From NCBI GenBank assembly GCA_013205525.1, contig JABMMR010000320.1:1-8512 (forward strand): a stretch of 8,512 nt of DNA, in the 5' to 3' direction. The notes under the pieces are model-generated. The model had not been told where the DNA came from. It made no database searches and worked only from the letters and a program-made list of their open reading frames with translations. This DNA comes from Burkholderiales bacterium. Lineage in GTDB: Bacteria > Pseudomonadota > Gammaproteobacteria > Burkholderiales > Burkholderiaceae_C. A program made the translations under genes and the position numbers. Positions 1 through 7,564 of this stretch are shown piece by piece (position 1 is the first letter of the stretch; the number at the start of each line of letters is the position of its first letter).

Positions 1-1710
1 CACTTGGCACAACATGCTGATAAGCCCGCGCTGATTTATGTCTCTACCGAAACCGACACCGAAGTCACCTATAGCTTTGCCCAGTTAAGTGAAGAAGTGC
101 AACGCATGGCGGCCATTTTGCAAAGCTTGGGGGTGGTCAAAGGTGACAGGGTTCTGATTTATATGCCCATGATTGCCGAGGCCGCGTTTGCCATGCTGGC
201 CTGTGCGCGCATAGGGGCCATACATTCCGTGGTGTTCGGCGGTTTTGCTTCCCATGCCTTGGCGTCCCGCATCGAGGACGCCGCTCCTAAGTTGCTCATC
301 AGCGCCGACGCGGGTTCTCGCGGGGGCAAGTTGGTGCCCTACAAACCTTTGCTCGATGAAGCTATTCAACTCAGCCAGCACAAGCCCTCGGCCGTGTTGA
401 TGGTCAACCGCGGCTTGACCGCTTTCACTACCGTGGCGGGGCGCGACCATGACTACACCGCCCTGAGACAAACCTATTTGCATGCCCAAGTGCCCTGTGT
501 ATGGGTGGACAGCAAGCACATCAGTTACACGCTTTACACCTCGGGCACCACCGGTAAACCCAAGGGCGTGCAGCGCGACACCGGCGGCTACGCCGTGGCC
601 TTGGCGGCCAGCATGCAGCACATTTTTGAAGGCAAAGCAGGGCAGGTGTATTTCTCCACCAGCGACATAGGTTGGGTTGTGGGTCACAGCTACATCATCT
701 ACGGTCCACTGCTGGCGGGTATGGCCACACTCATGTACGAGGGCTTGCCCACCCGCCCCGACGGCGGCATTTGGTGGCAATTGGTGGAAAAGTACCAGGT
801 CACCCATATGTTCAGCGCACCCACAGCCGTGCGGGTGCTGAAAAAACAAGACCCAGCGCTGCTGTCCAAATACGATATTTCCAGTCTCAAGGCCTTGTAT
901 TTGGCAGGTGAACCGCTGGATGAACCCACCGCACAATGGATTGCCGATGGCCTGAACAAACCCATCATCGACAACTACTGGCAAACCGAAACCGGCTGGC
1001 CCATCCTCACCGTGGCTAACGGCGTGCAAAAAATGCCCAGCAAATACGGCAGCCCCGGCGTGCCCATGTACGGGTATGACGTTAAGTTGGTCGACCAAGC
1101 CACAGGCGAGACCTTGCAGGGGGCGCAGCAAAAAGGCGTGGTGGTCATCGAAGGCCCGCTGCCGCCAGGGTGCTTGCAAACCCTGTGGGGCGACGACCAG
1201 CGTTTTGTGAAAACCTATTGGCAAAGCACTGCAGACAAATGGCATTACTCCACTTTCGATTGGGGCGTGCGCGACGAAGACGGCTATTACTTTATTTTGG
1301 GGCGCACCGATGATGTGATCAATGTGGCGGGTCACCGCTTGGGCACGCGTGAGATTGAAGAAAGCATCTCCCGCCACCCAAATGTGGCGGAAGTGGCGGT
1401 CGTGGGCGTGGCCGATCAGCTTAAAGGGCAAGTGGCCATGGCTTTTGTCGTGGCCAAAGACGCGTCTGCCTTGAGCGAGCCCGCTGCACGCTTAAAGCTT
1501 GAGGTCGAAATCATGAAGCTGGTCGACAACCATTTGGGCGCCATCGCCAGACCCTCTAGGGTGCTGTTTTTAAGCCTCTTGCCCAAGACCCGCAGCGGCA
1601 AGCTGCTGCGCCGCGCCATCCAAGCGGTGTGCGAGAAGCGCGACCCAGGCGACCTCACCACCCTTGACGACCCAACGCCTTTGCAGCAGATCAAAGAGCA
1701 GCTGGCTTAA
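1..1710 (+). CDS. prpE: Propionyl-CoA synthetase PrpE, 5'-truncated by window edge
   Basis: AMP-forming acyl-CoA synthetase that activates propionate with ATP and CoA, via propionyl-AMP, in the cytoplasm. The frame is open from base 1 and ends at TAA 1708-1710, giving 569 codons. Compared with the roughly 628-residue E. coli PrpE as I recall it, about 60 N-terminal residues are missing, so the true start lies outside the window and the TTG at 4 is not a start. Visible motifs are the P-loop-like YTSGTTGKPKG (about 535-567), SDIGWVVGHSY, the adenylate-binding DNYWQTETGWP (about 970-1002), TDDVINVAGHRLGTREIEES near 1309-1368, and the A10 motif PKTRSGK, whose catalytic lysine is codon 1600-1602 (the residue acetylated by Pat-type enzymes in the family). 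The match to PrpE is close along the whole length, including VQRDTGGYAVALA and EGPLPPGCLQT, so it fits PrpE better than acetyl-CoA synthetase Acs. No prp catabolic genes are visible alongside. Confidence 0.93.
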   Translation, partial: HLAQHADKPALIYVSTETDTEVTYSFAQLSEEVQRMAAILQSLGVVKGDRVLIYMPMIAEAAFAMLACARIGAIHSVVFGGFASHALASRIEDAAPKLLISADAGSRGGKLVPYKPLLDEAIQLSQHKPSAVLMVNRGLTAFTTVAGRDHDYTALRQTYLHAQVPCVWVDSKHISYTLYTSGTTGKPKGVQRDTGGYAVALAASMQHIFEGKAGQVYFSTSDIGWVVGHSYIIYGPLLAGMATLMYEGLPTRPDGGIWWQLVEKYQVTHMFSAPTAVRVLKKQDPALLSKYDISSLKALYLAGEPLDEPTAQWIADGLNKPIIDNYWQTETGWPILTVANGVQKMPSKYGSPGVPMYGYDVKLVDQATGETLQGAQQKGVVVIEGPLPPGCLQTLWGDDQRFVKTYWQSTADKWHYSTFDWGVRDEDGYYFILGRTDDVINVAGHRLGTREIEESISRHPNVAEVAVVGVADQLKGQVAMAFVVAKDASALSEPAARLKLEVEIMKLVDNHLGAIARPSRVLFLSLLPKTRSGKLLRRAIQAVCEKRDPGDLTTLDDPTPLQQIKEQLA

Positions 1711-1718
1711 AACGATAG

Positions 1719-1738
1719 TAACAATTGGTAACAATTGG
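1719..1738. repeat. Tandem 10-bp direct repeat
   Basis: Two perfect head-to-tail copies of TAACAATTGG (1719-1728 and 1729-1738) begin 8 bp after the prpE stop. The second copy runs into the left arm of the inverted repeat at 1737. CAATTG recurs at 1781-1786 next to the right arm. This may be the edge of the adjacent repeat element, or replication slippage. No function is evident. Confidence 0.8.
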
Positions 1739-1802
1739 GGTCAGATTCCAATTAATTCACGCGGCTTACCTAAGACAAAACAATTGGAATCTGACCCCGA
1801 TT
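1733..1802. repeat. Long inverted repeat, REP/RAYT-like mini-element
   Basis: The 17-base arm GGGGTCAGATTCCAATT (1737-1753) is perfectly repeated in inverse at 1782-1798, with a 28-nt loop between. Pairing extends outward through one G-T mismatch (1736/1799) and three more A-T pairs (1733-1735/1800-1802), so RNA could form a stem of about 21 bp. Arms beginning GGGGTCAGA are, from general knowledge, common around REP-associated tyrosine transposases (RAYT, Y1/IS200-like) and as orphan repeats in betaproteobacteria. No transposase ORF is present here, so this would be a non-autonomous copy. The stem could block read-through from prpE, but no U-tract follows it. The structure is seen directly; the family assignment is inference. 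Confidence 0.7.
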
Positions 1803-1816
1803 ATTTGAAGCTTGTC

Positions 1817-1845
1817 GTGAAATAGTCAGACTTCGGTGGCACAAT
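1817..1845 (+). promoter_or_regulatory. Candidate sigma70 promoter for the sucA-sucB-lpdA operon
   Basis: A possible -10 box CACAAT (1840-1845, 4/6 to consensus) is preceded by TG at 1837-1838, giving an extended -10 arrangement. A weak -35 GTGAAA (1817-1822, 4/6) sits 17 bp upstream. Initiation would fall near 1852, just before the leader hairpin at 1857. The box lies between the inverted repeat and the leader, where an operon promoter is expected. The match is modest and no operator could be recognised. Confidence 0.35.
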
Positions 1846-1856
1846 GGCTGCACACA

Positions 1857-1962
1857 CTTGAGGGGCAGCCCCTTGGGTCGCATCTACCAGTCGGTTCAGC
1901 CGTGTCGTGGAGGGTTCTTCAACCAAGCTAATGTTTCCTGCAGGGAAACGGAGGTCAGCGTC
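1857..1962 (+). ncRNA. Structured 5' leader of sucA, candidate sucA RNA motif
   Basis: This non-coding leader precedes sucA and contains several local hairpins. The first is 1857-1865 with 1869-1877 (AGGGG/CCCCT core plus G-U pairs, 3-nt loop). The second is GGTT 1913-1916 with AACC 1921-1924 around a CTTC loop. The third is GTTTCC 1933-1938 with GGAAAC 1944-1949, which ends one base before the Shine-Dalgarno GGAGG (1950-1954) and could extend onto it by a U-G pair (1932/1950). A conserved cis-regulatory 'sucA RNA motif' with pairing close to the ribosome binding site has been described upstream of sucA in Burkholderiales, with unknown ligand. Position, structure and host fit that motif, but I could not run a covariance model, so exact boundaries and family membership are inferred. 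Confidence 0.55.
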
Positions 1963-4842
1963 ATGAGCGATTCATCGCAGACGGGTTCGTCCGTCTACCA
2001 AGCCTATGCAGGCAACACTTACCTCTTTGGGGGCAACGCCCCTTATGTCGAAGAGATGTACGAAAACTACCTCGCCAACCCCGGCAGCGTGCCCGACAGC
2101 TGGCGCCAGTATTTCGATGCCCTTCAACACGTTCCCGCTGTGGATGGCAGCAATGCCAAAGACGTGCCGCATTTACCGGTGGTCAACGCTTTTGCCCAAC
2201 GCGCCAAGCAGGGTGGTACCCGCGTGGTCATGGCCAGCGCCGACGCGGAAATGGGTCGCAAGCGCACCGCCGCCCAGCAGTTGATCGCCGCCTACCGCAA
2301 TGTGGGCCAACGCTGGGCCAATCTCGACCCTTTGCAGCGCACCGAGCGCCCCGCTATCCCCGAGCTAGAACCGTCTTTCTATGGTTTTGCCGACGCCGAC
2401 CAAGAAACCGTGTTCGACACCAGCAACACCTTTTTTGGCAAAGACCGCATGAGCCTGCGCGAGTTGATCAACGCCTTGCGGGAAACCTATTGCGGCACTT
2501 TGGGCGCGGAGTATATGTACACCTCCGACATGACCGAAAAACGCTGGTGGCAGCAAAAATTGGAAAGCATTCGCAGCAAACCCACCTTCAGTGTCGAGAA
2601 GAAAAAGCATATCCTCGACCGCCTCACCGCTGCTGAGGGCTTGGAGCGCTATTTGCACACCAAATACGTGGGCCAAAAGCGCTTCTCTTTAGAGGGTGGA
2701 GAAAGCTTTATTGCCGCCATGGACGAGTTGATTCACATGGCCGGTATCAAAGGCGTTCAAGAGGTGGTGATTGGCATGGCCCACCGCGGTCGCTTGAATG
2801 TGCTGGTCAACACCATGGGCAAACTGCCCGCCGATATGTTCGCTGAGTTTGACCACACAGCCCCTGAAGATTTGCCTGCAGGCGACGTGAAATACCACCA
2901 AGGCTTTAGTTCCGACGTGTCCACCCCCGGCGGACCGGTTCACCTGAGCTTGGCTTTCAACCCTTCGCACTTGGAGATCGTCAATCCGGTGGTCGAGGGT
3001 TCGGTGCGCTCGCGTATGGACCGTCGCGGTGACCCCAAGGGCAGCCAAGTGTTGCCCGTGTTGGTGCACGGCGACGCGGCTTTTGGGGGACAAGGCGTCA
3101 ACCAAGAAACCTTGGCGCTGGCGCAAACCCGTGGCTACTCCACGGGCGGCACGGTGCACATCATCATCAACAACCAAATTGGTTTCACCACCTCAGACCC
3201 GCGCGATATGCGCTCCTCGGTGTTTTGCACCGATATCGTCAAAATGGTTGAAGCGCCTGTGCTGCACGTCAACGGCGACGACCCCGAAGCGGTGGTCTTG
3301 GCGGCCCAATTGGCGCTGGAATACCGCATGGAGTTTGGGCAAGACGTGGTGGTTGACATCACTTGTTTTCGCAAACTCGGCCACAACGAGCAAGACACCC
3401 CCAGTTTGACGCAGCCCTTGATGTACAAAAAAATCGCGGCCCACCCAGGCACGCGCAAGATGTACGCCGAGCGCTTGGCTTCGCAAGGCTTGGGTGAGAG
3501 TTTGGGTGACGAGATGGTCAAGACCTACCGCGCTGCTTTGGATGCGGGTAAAAACACCTCCGACCCGGTTTTGAGCAATTTCAAAACCAAATTCACCGTC
3601 GACTGGTCACCTTTCTTGGGCAAAAAATGGACGGATGTGGCCGATACCGCCATTCCCATGGCAGAGTGGAAGCGCTTGGCTGAACGCATCACCACCATTC
3701 CTGCCACCATTGCGCCCCATCCTTTGGTGAAAAAGGTCTATGACGACCGCGCTGCCATGGGCCGCGGCGATTTGCCGGTGGACTGGGGCATGGGCGAGCA
3801 CATGGCCTTTGCATCCTTGGTGGCCAGTGGCTTTCCCGTGCGTTTGTCGGGTGAAGATTGCGGACGCGGGACCTTCACCCACCGTCATGCCGTGATTCAC
3901 GACCAAAACCGTGAGAAGTGGGATACCGGCTCTTATATTCCTTTGCAAAATGCGGGCGACAAGCAATCGCCCTTCAATGTGATTGACTCCATCTTGTCAG
4001 AAGAAGCGGTGCTGGGCTTTGAGTACGGCTACGCCTCCAACGACCCCAATACCTTGGTGGTGTGGGAGGCGCAATTTGGCGACTTTGCCAATGGCGCGCA
4101 AGTGGTGATTGACCAGTTCATTGCTTCGGGTGAAGTCAAGTGGGGCCGAGTCAACGGCATCACGCTCATGCTGCCCCACGGTTATGAGGGCCAAGGGCCT
4201 GAGCACAGTTCAGCTCGCGTCGAGCGCTTTATGCAATTGGCGGCTGACACCAATATGCAGCTTGTTCAACCCACCACCGCCAGCCAAATCTTCCATGTGC
4301 TGCGTCGCCAAATGGTGCGCAACCTCAGAAAGCCTTTGATCATCTTCACGCCCAAGTCGCTGTTGCGCCACAAAGACGCCACTTCGCCTGTGGCCGAGTT
4401 CACCAAGGGCGGTTTTCAGACCATCATTCCAGAGCACAAGGACATCAAGGCTGACAAGGTCAAGCGCATCGTCATTTGCAGCGGCAAGGTGTATTACGAC
4501 TTGGCCAAAAAGCGAGAAGACAACGACCACGACGACACGGTCTTGTTGCGCTTGGAACAGCTCTATCCTTTTCCGCACAAGGTGTTTGCTGCCGAGCTGA
4601 AAAAGTACCCCCATGCCAGCGAAGTGGTCTGGTGCCAAGATGAACCGCAAAACCAAGGTGCTTGGTTTTTTGTACAGCACTACCTGTTTGAAAATATGGC
4701 CTCTGGCCAAAAGCTGGGCTACAGCGGTCGCGCCGCCTCGGCTTCACCCGCGGTGGGTTACTCGCATTTGCACCAAGAGCAGCAAAAGGCTTTGGTGGAT
4801 GGCGCGTTTGCTCGCCTCAAGGGTTTCATATTGACCAAGTAG
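1963..4842 (+). CDS. sucA: 2-oxoglutarate dehydrogenase E1 component (SucA/OdhA)
   Basis: Thiamine diphosphate-dependent E1o subunit of the TCA-cycle OGDH complex. It decarboxylates 2-oxoglutarate and succinylates the lipoyl group of SucB. The product is 959 residues, close to family length (933 in E. coli). The start is ATG 1963, 8 nt after GGAGG (1950-1954); the frame stays open to TTG 1858, but that would add 35 residues encoded by the leader RNA. Visible features are the N-terminal complex-binding segment (about 18-51, YLFGGNAPYVEEMYENYL), His274 in MAHRGRLN and His312 in KYHQGFSSD (E. coli His260 and His298), the ThDP/Mg site HGDAAFGGQ (Asp371) with INNQIGFTT (Asn403-404), the pyrimidine-binding segment GEDCGRGTFTHRHAV (about 630-644), and His748 in GPEHSSAR (E. 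coli His729). The C-terminal domain ends with QNQGAWFFVQHYLF and a conserved tail. It is first gene of the operon; its TAG overlaps the SD of sucB. Confidence 0.97.
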   Translation: MSDSSQTGSSVYQAYAGNTYLFGGNAPYVEEMYENYLANPGSVPDSWRQYFDALQHVPAVDGSNAKDVPHLPVVNAFAQRAKQGGTRVVMASADAEMGRKRTAAQQLIAAYRNVGQRWANLDPLQRTERPAIPELEPSFYGFADADQETVFDTSNTFFGKDRMSLRELINALRETYCGTLGAEYMYTSDMTEKRWWQQKLESIRSKPTFSVEKKKHILDRLTAAEGLERYLHTKYVGQKRFSLEGGESFIAAMDELIHMAGIKGVQEVVIGMAHRGRLNVLVNTMGKLPADMFAEFDHTAPEDLPAGDVKYHQGFSSDVSTPGGPVHLSLAFNPSHLEIVNPVVEGSVRSRMDRRGDPKGSQVLPVLVHGDAAFGGQGVNQETLALAQTRGYSTGGTVHIIINNQIGFTTSDPRDMRSSVFCTDIVKMVEAPVLHVNGDDPEAVVLAAQLALEYRMEFGQDVVVDITCFRKLGHNEQDTPSLTQPLMYKKIAAHPGTRKMYAERLASQGLGESLGDEMVKTYRAALDAGKNTSDPVLSNFKTKFTVDWSPFLGKKWTDVADTAIPMAEWKRLAERITTIPATIAPHPLVKKVYDDRAAMGRGDLPVDWGMGEHMAFASLVASGFPVRLSGEDCGRGTFTHRHAVIHDQNREKWDTGSYIPLQNAGDKQSPFNVIDSILSEEAVLGFEYGYASNDPNTLVVWEAQFGDFANGAQVVIDQFIASGEVKWGRVNGITLMLPHGYEGQGPEHSSARVERFMQLAADTNMQLVQPTTASQIFHVLRRQMVRNLRKPLIIFTPKSLLRHKDATSPVAEFTKGGFQTIIPEHKDIKADKVKRIVICSGKVYYDLAKKREDNDHDDTVLLRLEQLYPFPHKVFAAELKKYPHASEVVWCQDEPQNQGAWFFVQHYLFENMASGQKLGYSGRAASASPAVGYSHLHQEQQKALVDGAFARLKGFILTK

Positions 4843-4854
4843 GAAAAACACATC

Positions 4855-6108
4855 ATGAGCATCATTGAAGTCAAAGTACCGCAACTCTCAGAATCTGTGG
4901 CTGAAGCCACCTTGTTGCAATGGAAGAAAAAAGTCGGTGACGCGGTAGCTGTCGACGAAATTTTGATCGATGTCGAAACCGACAAAGTGGTGCTGGAAGT
5001 TCCCGCACCGTCGGCTGGCGTTTTGGTTGAAATTCTCGCCATAGACGGCGCCACCGTGTTGGCCGAGCAACTCATCGCCCGCATTGACACCACGGCCACT
5101 GCTTCTGCGGCAGGCCCAGTGGTTGCTGCCAAACCCGCTGCGCCACCTTCTGCTGTGTCAGTACCTGCCAGCGCCAGTCACGCCGGTGTGGCCATGCCTG
5201 CCGCCGCCAAGCTGATGGCCGATAACCAGTTAGCCGCAGGCTCTGTTGCAGGAACAGGCAAAGACGGTCGCGTCACCAAGGGCGATGTTCTCGCCGCGGT
5301 GCAAGGCGGTGTGCAGTCCACTGTTGCGGTCATTGCTACGGGTATACCTACGGGCATACCCACCAAAACCTTGCCACAAGTTGTCGGCCCTTCGGTGGAT
5401 TTAGGTGAGCGCCCCGAGCAGCGTGTGCCTATGACGCGTTTGCGTGCGCGTGTGGCCGAGCGGTTGCTGCAGTCGCAGTCCACCAACGCCATCCTCACCA
5501 CCTTCAACGAAATCAATATGGCCCCGGTCATGGAGATGCGCAAACGCATGCAAGAGCATTTCGAAAAAGAGCATGGCGTGAAGCTGGGCTTCATGAGCTT
5601 CTTTGTCAAAGCGGCAGTTCATGCTTTGAAGAAATTTCCGGTGCTCAACGCCTCGGTGGACGGCAACGACATCGTTTATCACGGCTACTTCGACATTGGA
5701 ATTGCGGTGGGTTCACCTCGCGGTTTGGTGGTGCCCATCTTGCGTAACGCCGACCAAATGAGCTTTGCCGACATTGAAAAGAAAATCGCTGAATACGGCC
5801 AAAAGGCCAAGGACGGCAAGCTGGGCATGGAAGAAATGACTGGCGGCACCTTCTCCATCAGCAATGGTGGAACTTTTGGCTCCATGATGTCAACCCCCAT
5901 CATCAACCCACCCCAGTCGGCAATTTTGGGCGTGCACGCCACCAAAGACCGCGCCATGGTGGAGAACGGTCAAGTGGTGGTGCGCCCCATGAACTACTTC
6001 GCCATGTCCTACGACCACCGCATCATCGACGGCCGCGAGGCTGTCCTGGGTTTGGTGGCGATGAAAGAAGCGTTGGAAGATCCTGCGCGCTTGTTGTTTG
6101 ATATTTAA
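4855..6108 (+). CDS. sucB: Dihydrolipoyllysine-residue succinyltransferase E2 (SucB/OdhB)
   Basis: Core E2o subunit of the OGDH complex, transferring succinyl from its lipoyl arm to CoA. The 417-residue length is normal. There is one lipoyl domain (about 2-77) with the lipoylated lysine at Lys44 in VETDKVVLE. An Ala/Pro-rich linker (about 80-110) is followed by the peripheral E1/E3-binding domain (about 111-149, [12 protein letters not shown] to [12 protein letters not shown]). A second linker leads to the acetyltransferase-fold catalytic domain (about 185-417) with the active-site SYDHRIIDG, His388 and Asp392, near the end. The single lipoyl domain and the terminal [10 protein letters not shown] are typical of E2o rather than pyruvate dehydrogenase E2. 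The start ATG lies 12 nt after the sucA stop, with AGGAAA (4841-4846) as SD overlapping that stop, which suggests translational coupling. Linker residues 162-170 carry a short GIPT duplication. Confidence 0.97.
   Translation: MSIIEVKVPQLSESVAEATLLQWKKKVGDAVAVDEILIDVETDKVVLEVPAPSAGVLVEILAIDGATVLAEQLIARIDTTATASAAGPVVAAKPAAPPSAVSVPASASHAGVAMPAAAKLMADNQLAAGSVAGTGKDGRVTKGDVLAAVQGGVQSTVAVIATGIPTGIPTKTLPQVVGPSVDLGERPEQRVPMTRLRARVAERLLQSQSTNAILTTFNEINMAPVMEMRKRMQEHFEKEHGVKLGFMSFFVKAAVHALKKFPVLNASVDGNDIVYHGYFDIGIAVGSPRGLVVPILRNADQMSFADIEKKIAEYGQKAKDGKLGMEEMTGGTFSISNGGTFGSMMSTPIINPPQSAILGVHATKDRAMVENGQVVVRPMNYFAMSYDHRIIDGREAVLGLVAMKEALEDPARLLFDI
5338..5361 (+). repeat. In-frame 12-bp tandem duplication in the sucB linker
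   Basis: ACGGGTATACCT (5338-5349) is followed directly by ACGGGCATACCC (5350-5361), 10 of 12 bases identical, encoding TGIP-TGIP and followed by another Thr. It falls in the flexible linker between the E1/E3-binding domain and the catalytic domain, where length changes are tolerated. Both copies use the rare Ile codon ATA. It is most likely neutral linker variation. Confidence 0.7.
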
Positions 6109-6119
6109 TGGGAAATGAG

Positions 6120-7547
6120 ATGAGCAAACCATTCGATGTCATCGTCATCGGCGCTGGTCCTGGTGGCTACATCGCCGCCATTCGCGCAGCCCAACTCGGC
6201 TTCCAAGTCGCTTGTATTGACGAGTGGAAAAACGCAGAAGGCGGCCCCGCGCCCGGCGGCACCTGCACCAATGTGGGCTGCATTCCCTCCAAAGCTTTGC
6301 TGCAATCTTCGGAGCACTTTGATCACGCCAACCACCATTTCGCAGATCACGGCATCACCGCCACCGGCGTGAAGATGGACATCGCCAAAATGTTGGCGCG
6401 CAAAGACACCGTGGTCAAGCAAAACAACGACGGCATCTTGTATCTGTTTAAAAAGAACAAGGTCACCTTCTTTCACGGCCGTGGCAGCTTTGCCAGCAAG
6501 TCAGACGCGGGCTATGAAGTCAAGGTGACGGGCACATCCGAAGAGTCGCTGGTTGCCAAGCAAATCATCATCGCCACGGGCTCTAACGCCCGTGCCTTGC
6601 CCGGCACACCGTTTGACGAAGTCAATGTCTTGTCCAACGACGGCGCTTTGCGCTTAGGCGCTGTGCCCAAGAAACTGGTTTTGATAGGCTCGGGCGTGAT
6701 TGGTTTGGAAATGGGCTCGGTCTGGCGTCGGCTGGGTTCTGAGGTCACTATTCTTGAAGGCCTGCCCACATTCCTGGGCGCGGTGGATGAGCAAATCGCC
6801 AAAGAGGCCAAGAAGGCATTCGACAAGCAAGGCTTGAAGATCGAGCTCGGCGTGAAAGTGGGAGAAATCGTCAATGGCAAAAAAGGCGTGGCGGTGAACT
6901 ACACCAACGCCAAAGGCGAAGACTTCAAGTTGGACGCCGACAAACTCATCATCTCCATCGGGCGCGTAGCCAACACCTTGGGTTTACACCCTGATGCGGT
7001 GGGTTTGCAACTCGACGAGCGCGGCGCGATCGTGGTGGATGCCGAGTGCAAAACCAACCTGCCCGGTGTCTGGGCGGTGGGCGACGTGGTGCGTGGCCCC
7101 ATGCTGGCGCACAAAGCCGAAGAAGAGGGCGTGGCCGTGGCAGAGCGCATCGCGGGCCAGCACGGTCATGTCAATTTCAACACCATTCCCTGGGTTATCT
7201 ACACCAGCCCAGAGATTGCCTGGGTGGGCCGTACCGAGCAGCAGCTCAAAGCCGACGGCGTGGCCTATAAGTCGGGCACTTTTCCTTTCCTGGCGAATGG
7301 CCGAGCCCGCGCCTTGGGTGACACCACCGGCATGGTGAAGTTTTTGGCAGACGCTACGACCGATGAAATCTTGGGCGTGCACATGGTCGGGCCGCAGGTG
7401 TCCGAGCTGATTTCAGAGGCTGTGGTGGCGATGGAATTCAAAGCCTCGGCCGAAGACATTGCGCGTATTTGCCATGCCCATCCGTCACTCAGTGAAGCCA
7501 CCAAAGAAGCGGCTTTGGCCGTCGACAAAAGAACCCTGAATTTTTAG
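6120..7547 (+). CDS. lpdA: Dihydrolipoyl dehydrogenase E3 (Lpd/OdhL)
   Basis: FAD- and NAD-dependent flavoprotein that reoxidises dihydrolipoyl groups of SucB and produces NADH. It is 475 residues from ATG 6120 (E. coli Lpd is 474). I chose this start because GGGA (6110-6113) lies 6 nt upstream and the protein then begins MSKPFDVIVIGAGPGG as in relatives. An ATG at 6108, overlapping the sucB TAA, would add four residues but has no SD. Visible are the N-terminal FAD fold GAGPGG (11-16), the redox disulfide Cys49/Cys54 in GGTCTNVGCIPSK, the NAD-binding GSGVIG (190-195), the second FAD motif GVWAVGDV (Gly321, Asp322), and the C-terminal HAHPSLSE with catalytic His454 and Glu459 in the dimerisation domain. 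There is no N-terminal lipoyl domain, unlike some betaproteobacterial Lpd copies paired with pyruvate dehydrogenase. Its place directly after sucB marks it as the OGDH-dedicated copy. Confidence 0.97.
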   Translation: MSKPFDVIVIGAGPGGYIAAIRAAQLGFQVACIDEWKNAEGGPAPGGTCTNVGCIPSKALLQSSEHFDHANHHFADHGITATGVKMDIAKMLARKDTVVKQNNDGILYLFKKNKVTFFHGRGSFASKSDAGYEVKVTGTSEESLVAKQIIIATGSNARALPGTPFDEVNVLSNDGALRLGAVPKKLVLIGSGVIGLEMGSVWRRLGSEVTILEGLPTFLGAVDEQIAKEAKKAFDKQGLKIELGVKVGEIVNGKKGVAVNYTNAKGEDFKLDADKLIISIGRVANTLGLHPDAVGLQLDERGAIVVDAECKTNLPGVWAVGDVVRGPMLAHKAEEEGVAVAERIAGQHGHVNFNTIPWVIYTSPEIAWVGRTEQQLKADGVAYKSGTFPFLANGRARALGDTTGMVKFLADATTDEILGVHMVGPQVSELISEAVVAMEFKASAEDIARICHAHPSLSEATKEAALAVDKRTLNF

Positions 7548-7564
7548 CCGCTGGAGAACAAAAC

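Noticed and set aside
85..1431. Long minus-strand open frame (448 codons) opposite prpE
   Set aside because: It is antisense to a clearly conserved gene, its translation (rich in His, Gly, Val and Ala) matches no family I recognise, and such frames arise commonly opposite GC-rich coding sequence.
1733..1802. Inverted repeat as a standard intrinsic terminator of prpE
   Set aside because: The loop is 28 nt, the stem core is not especially GC-rich, and no U-tract follows either arm. It fits a mobile repeat better, though it may still hinder read-through.
1858..1962. N-terminal extension of SucA from TTG 1858
   Set aside because: The 35 extra residues look nothing like E1o N-termini and are encoded by the hairpin-rich leader. 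A strong SD precedes ATG 1963, where the conserved protein starts.
2689..3177. Minus-strand open frame (162 codons) opposite sucA, and similar frames opposite sucA, sucB and lpdA
   Set aside because: All lie opposite strongly conserved coding sequence, and their translations show no recognisable domain.
6108..6119. lpdA start at ATG 6108, overlapping the sucB stop (TAATG)
   Set aside because: There is no SD before it, while ATG 6120 has GGGA at 6 nt and gives the usual MSKPFDVIVIG start. Reinitiation at 6108 is not excluded.
7046..7270. Alternative-frame + strand ORFs inside lpdA
   Set aside because: They are Arg/Gly/Ala-rich out-of-frame readings of conserved lpdA codons, without an SD or family resemblance.
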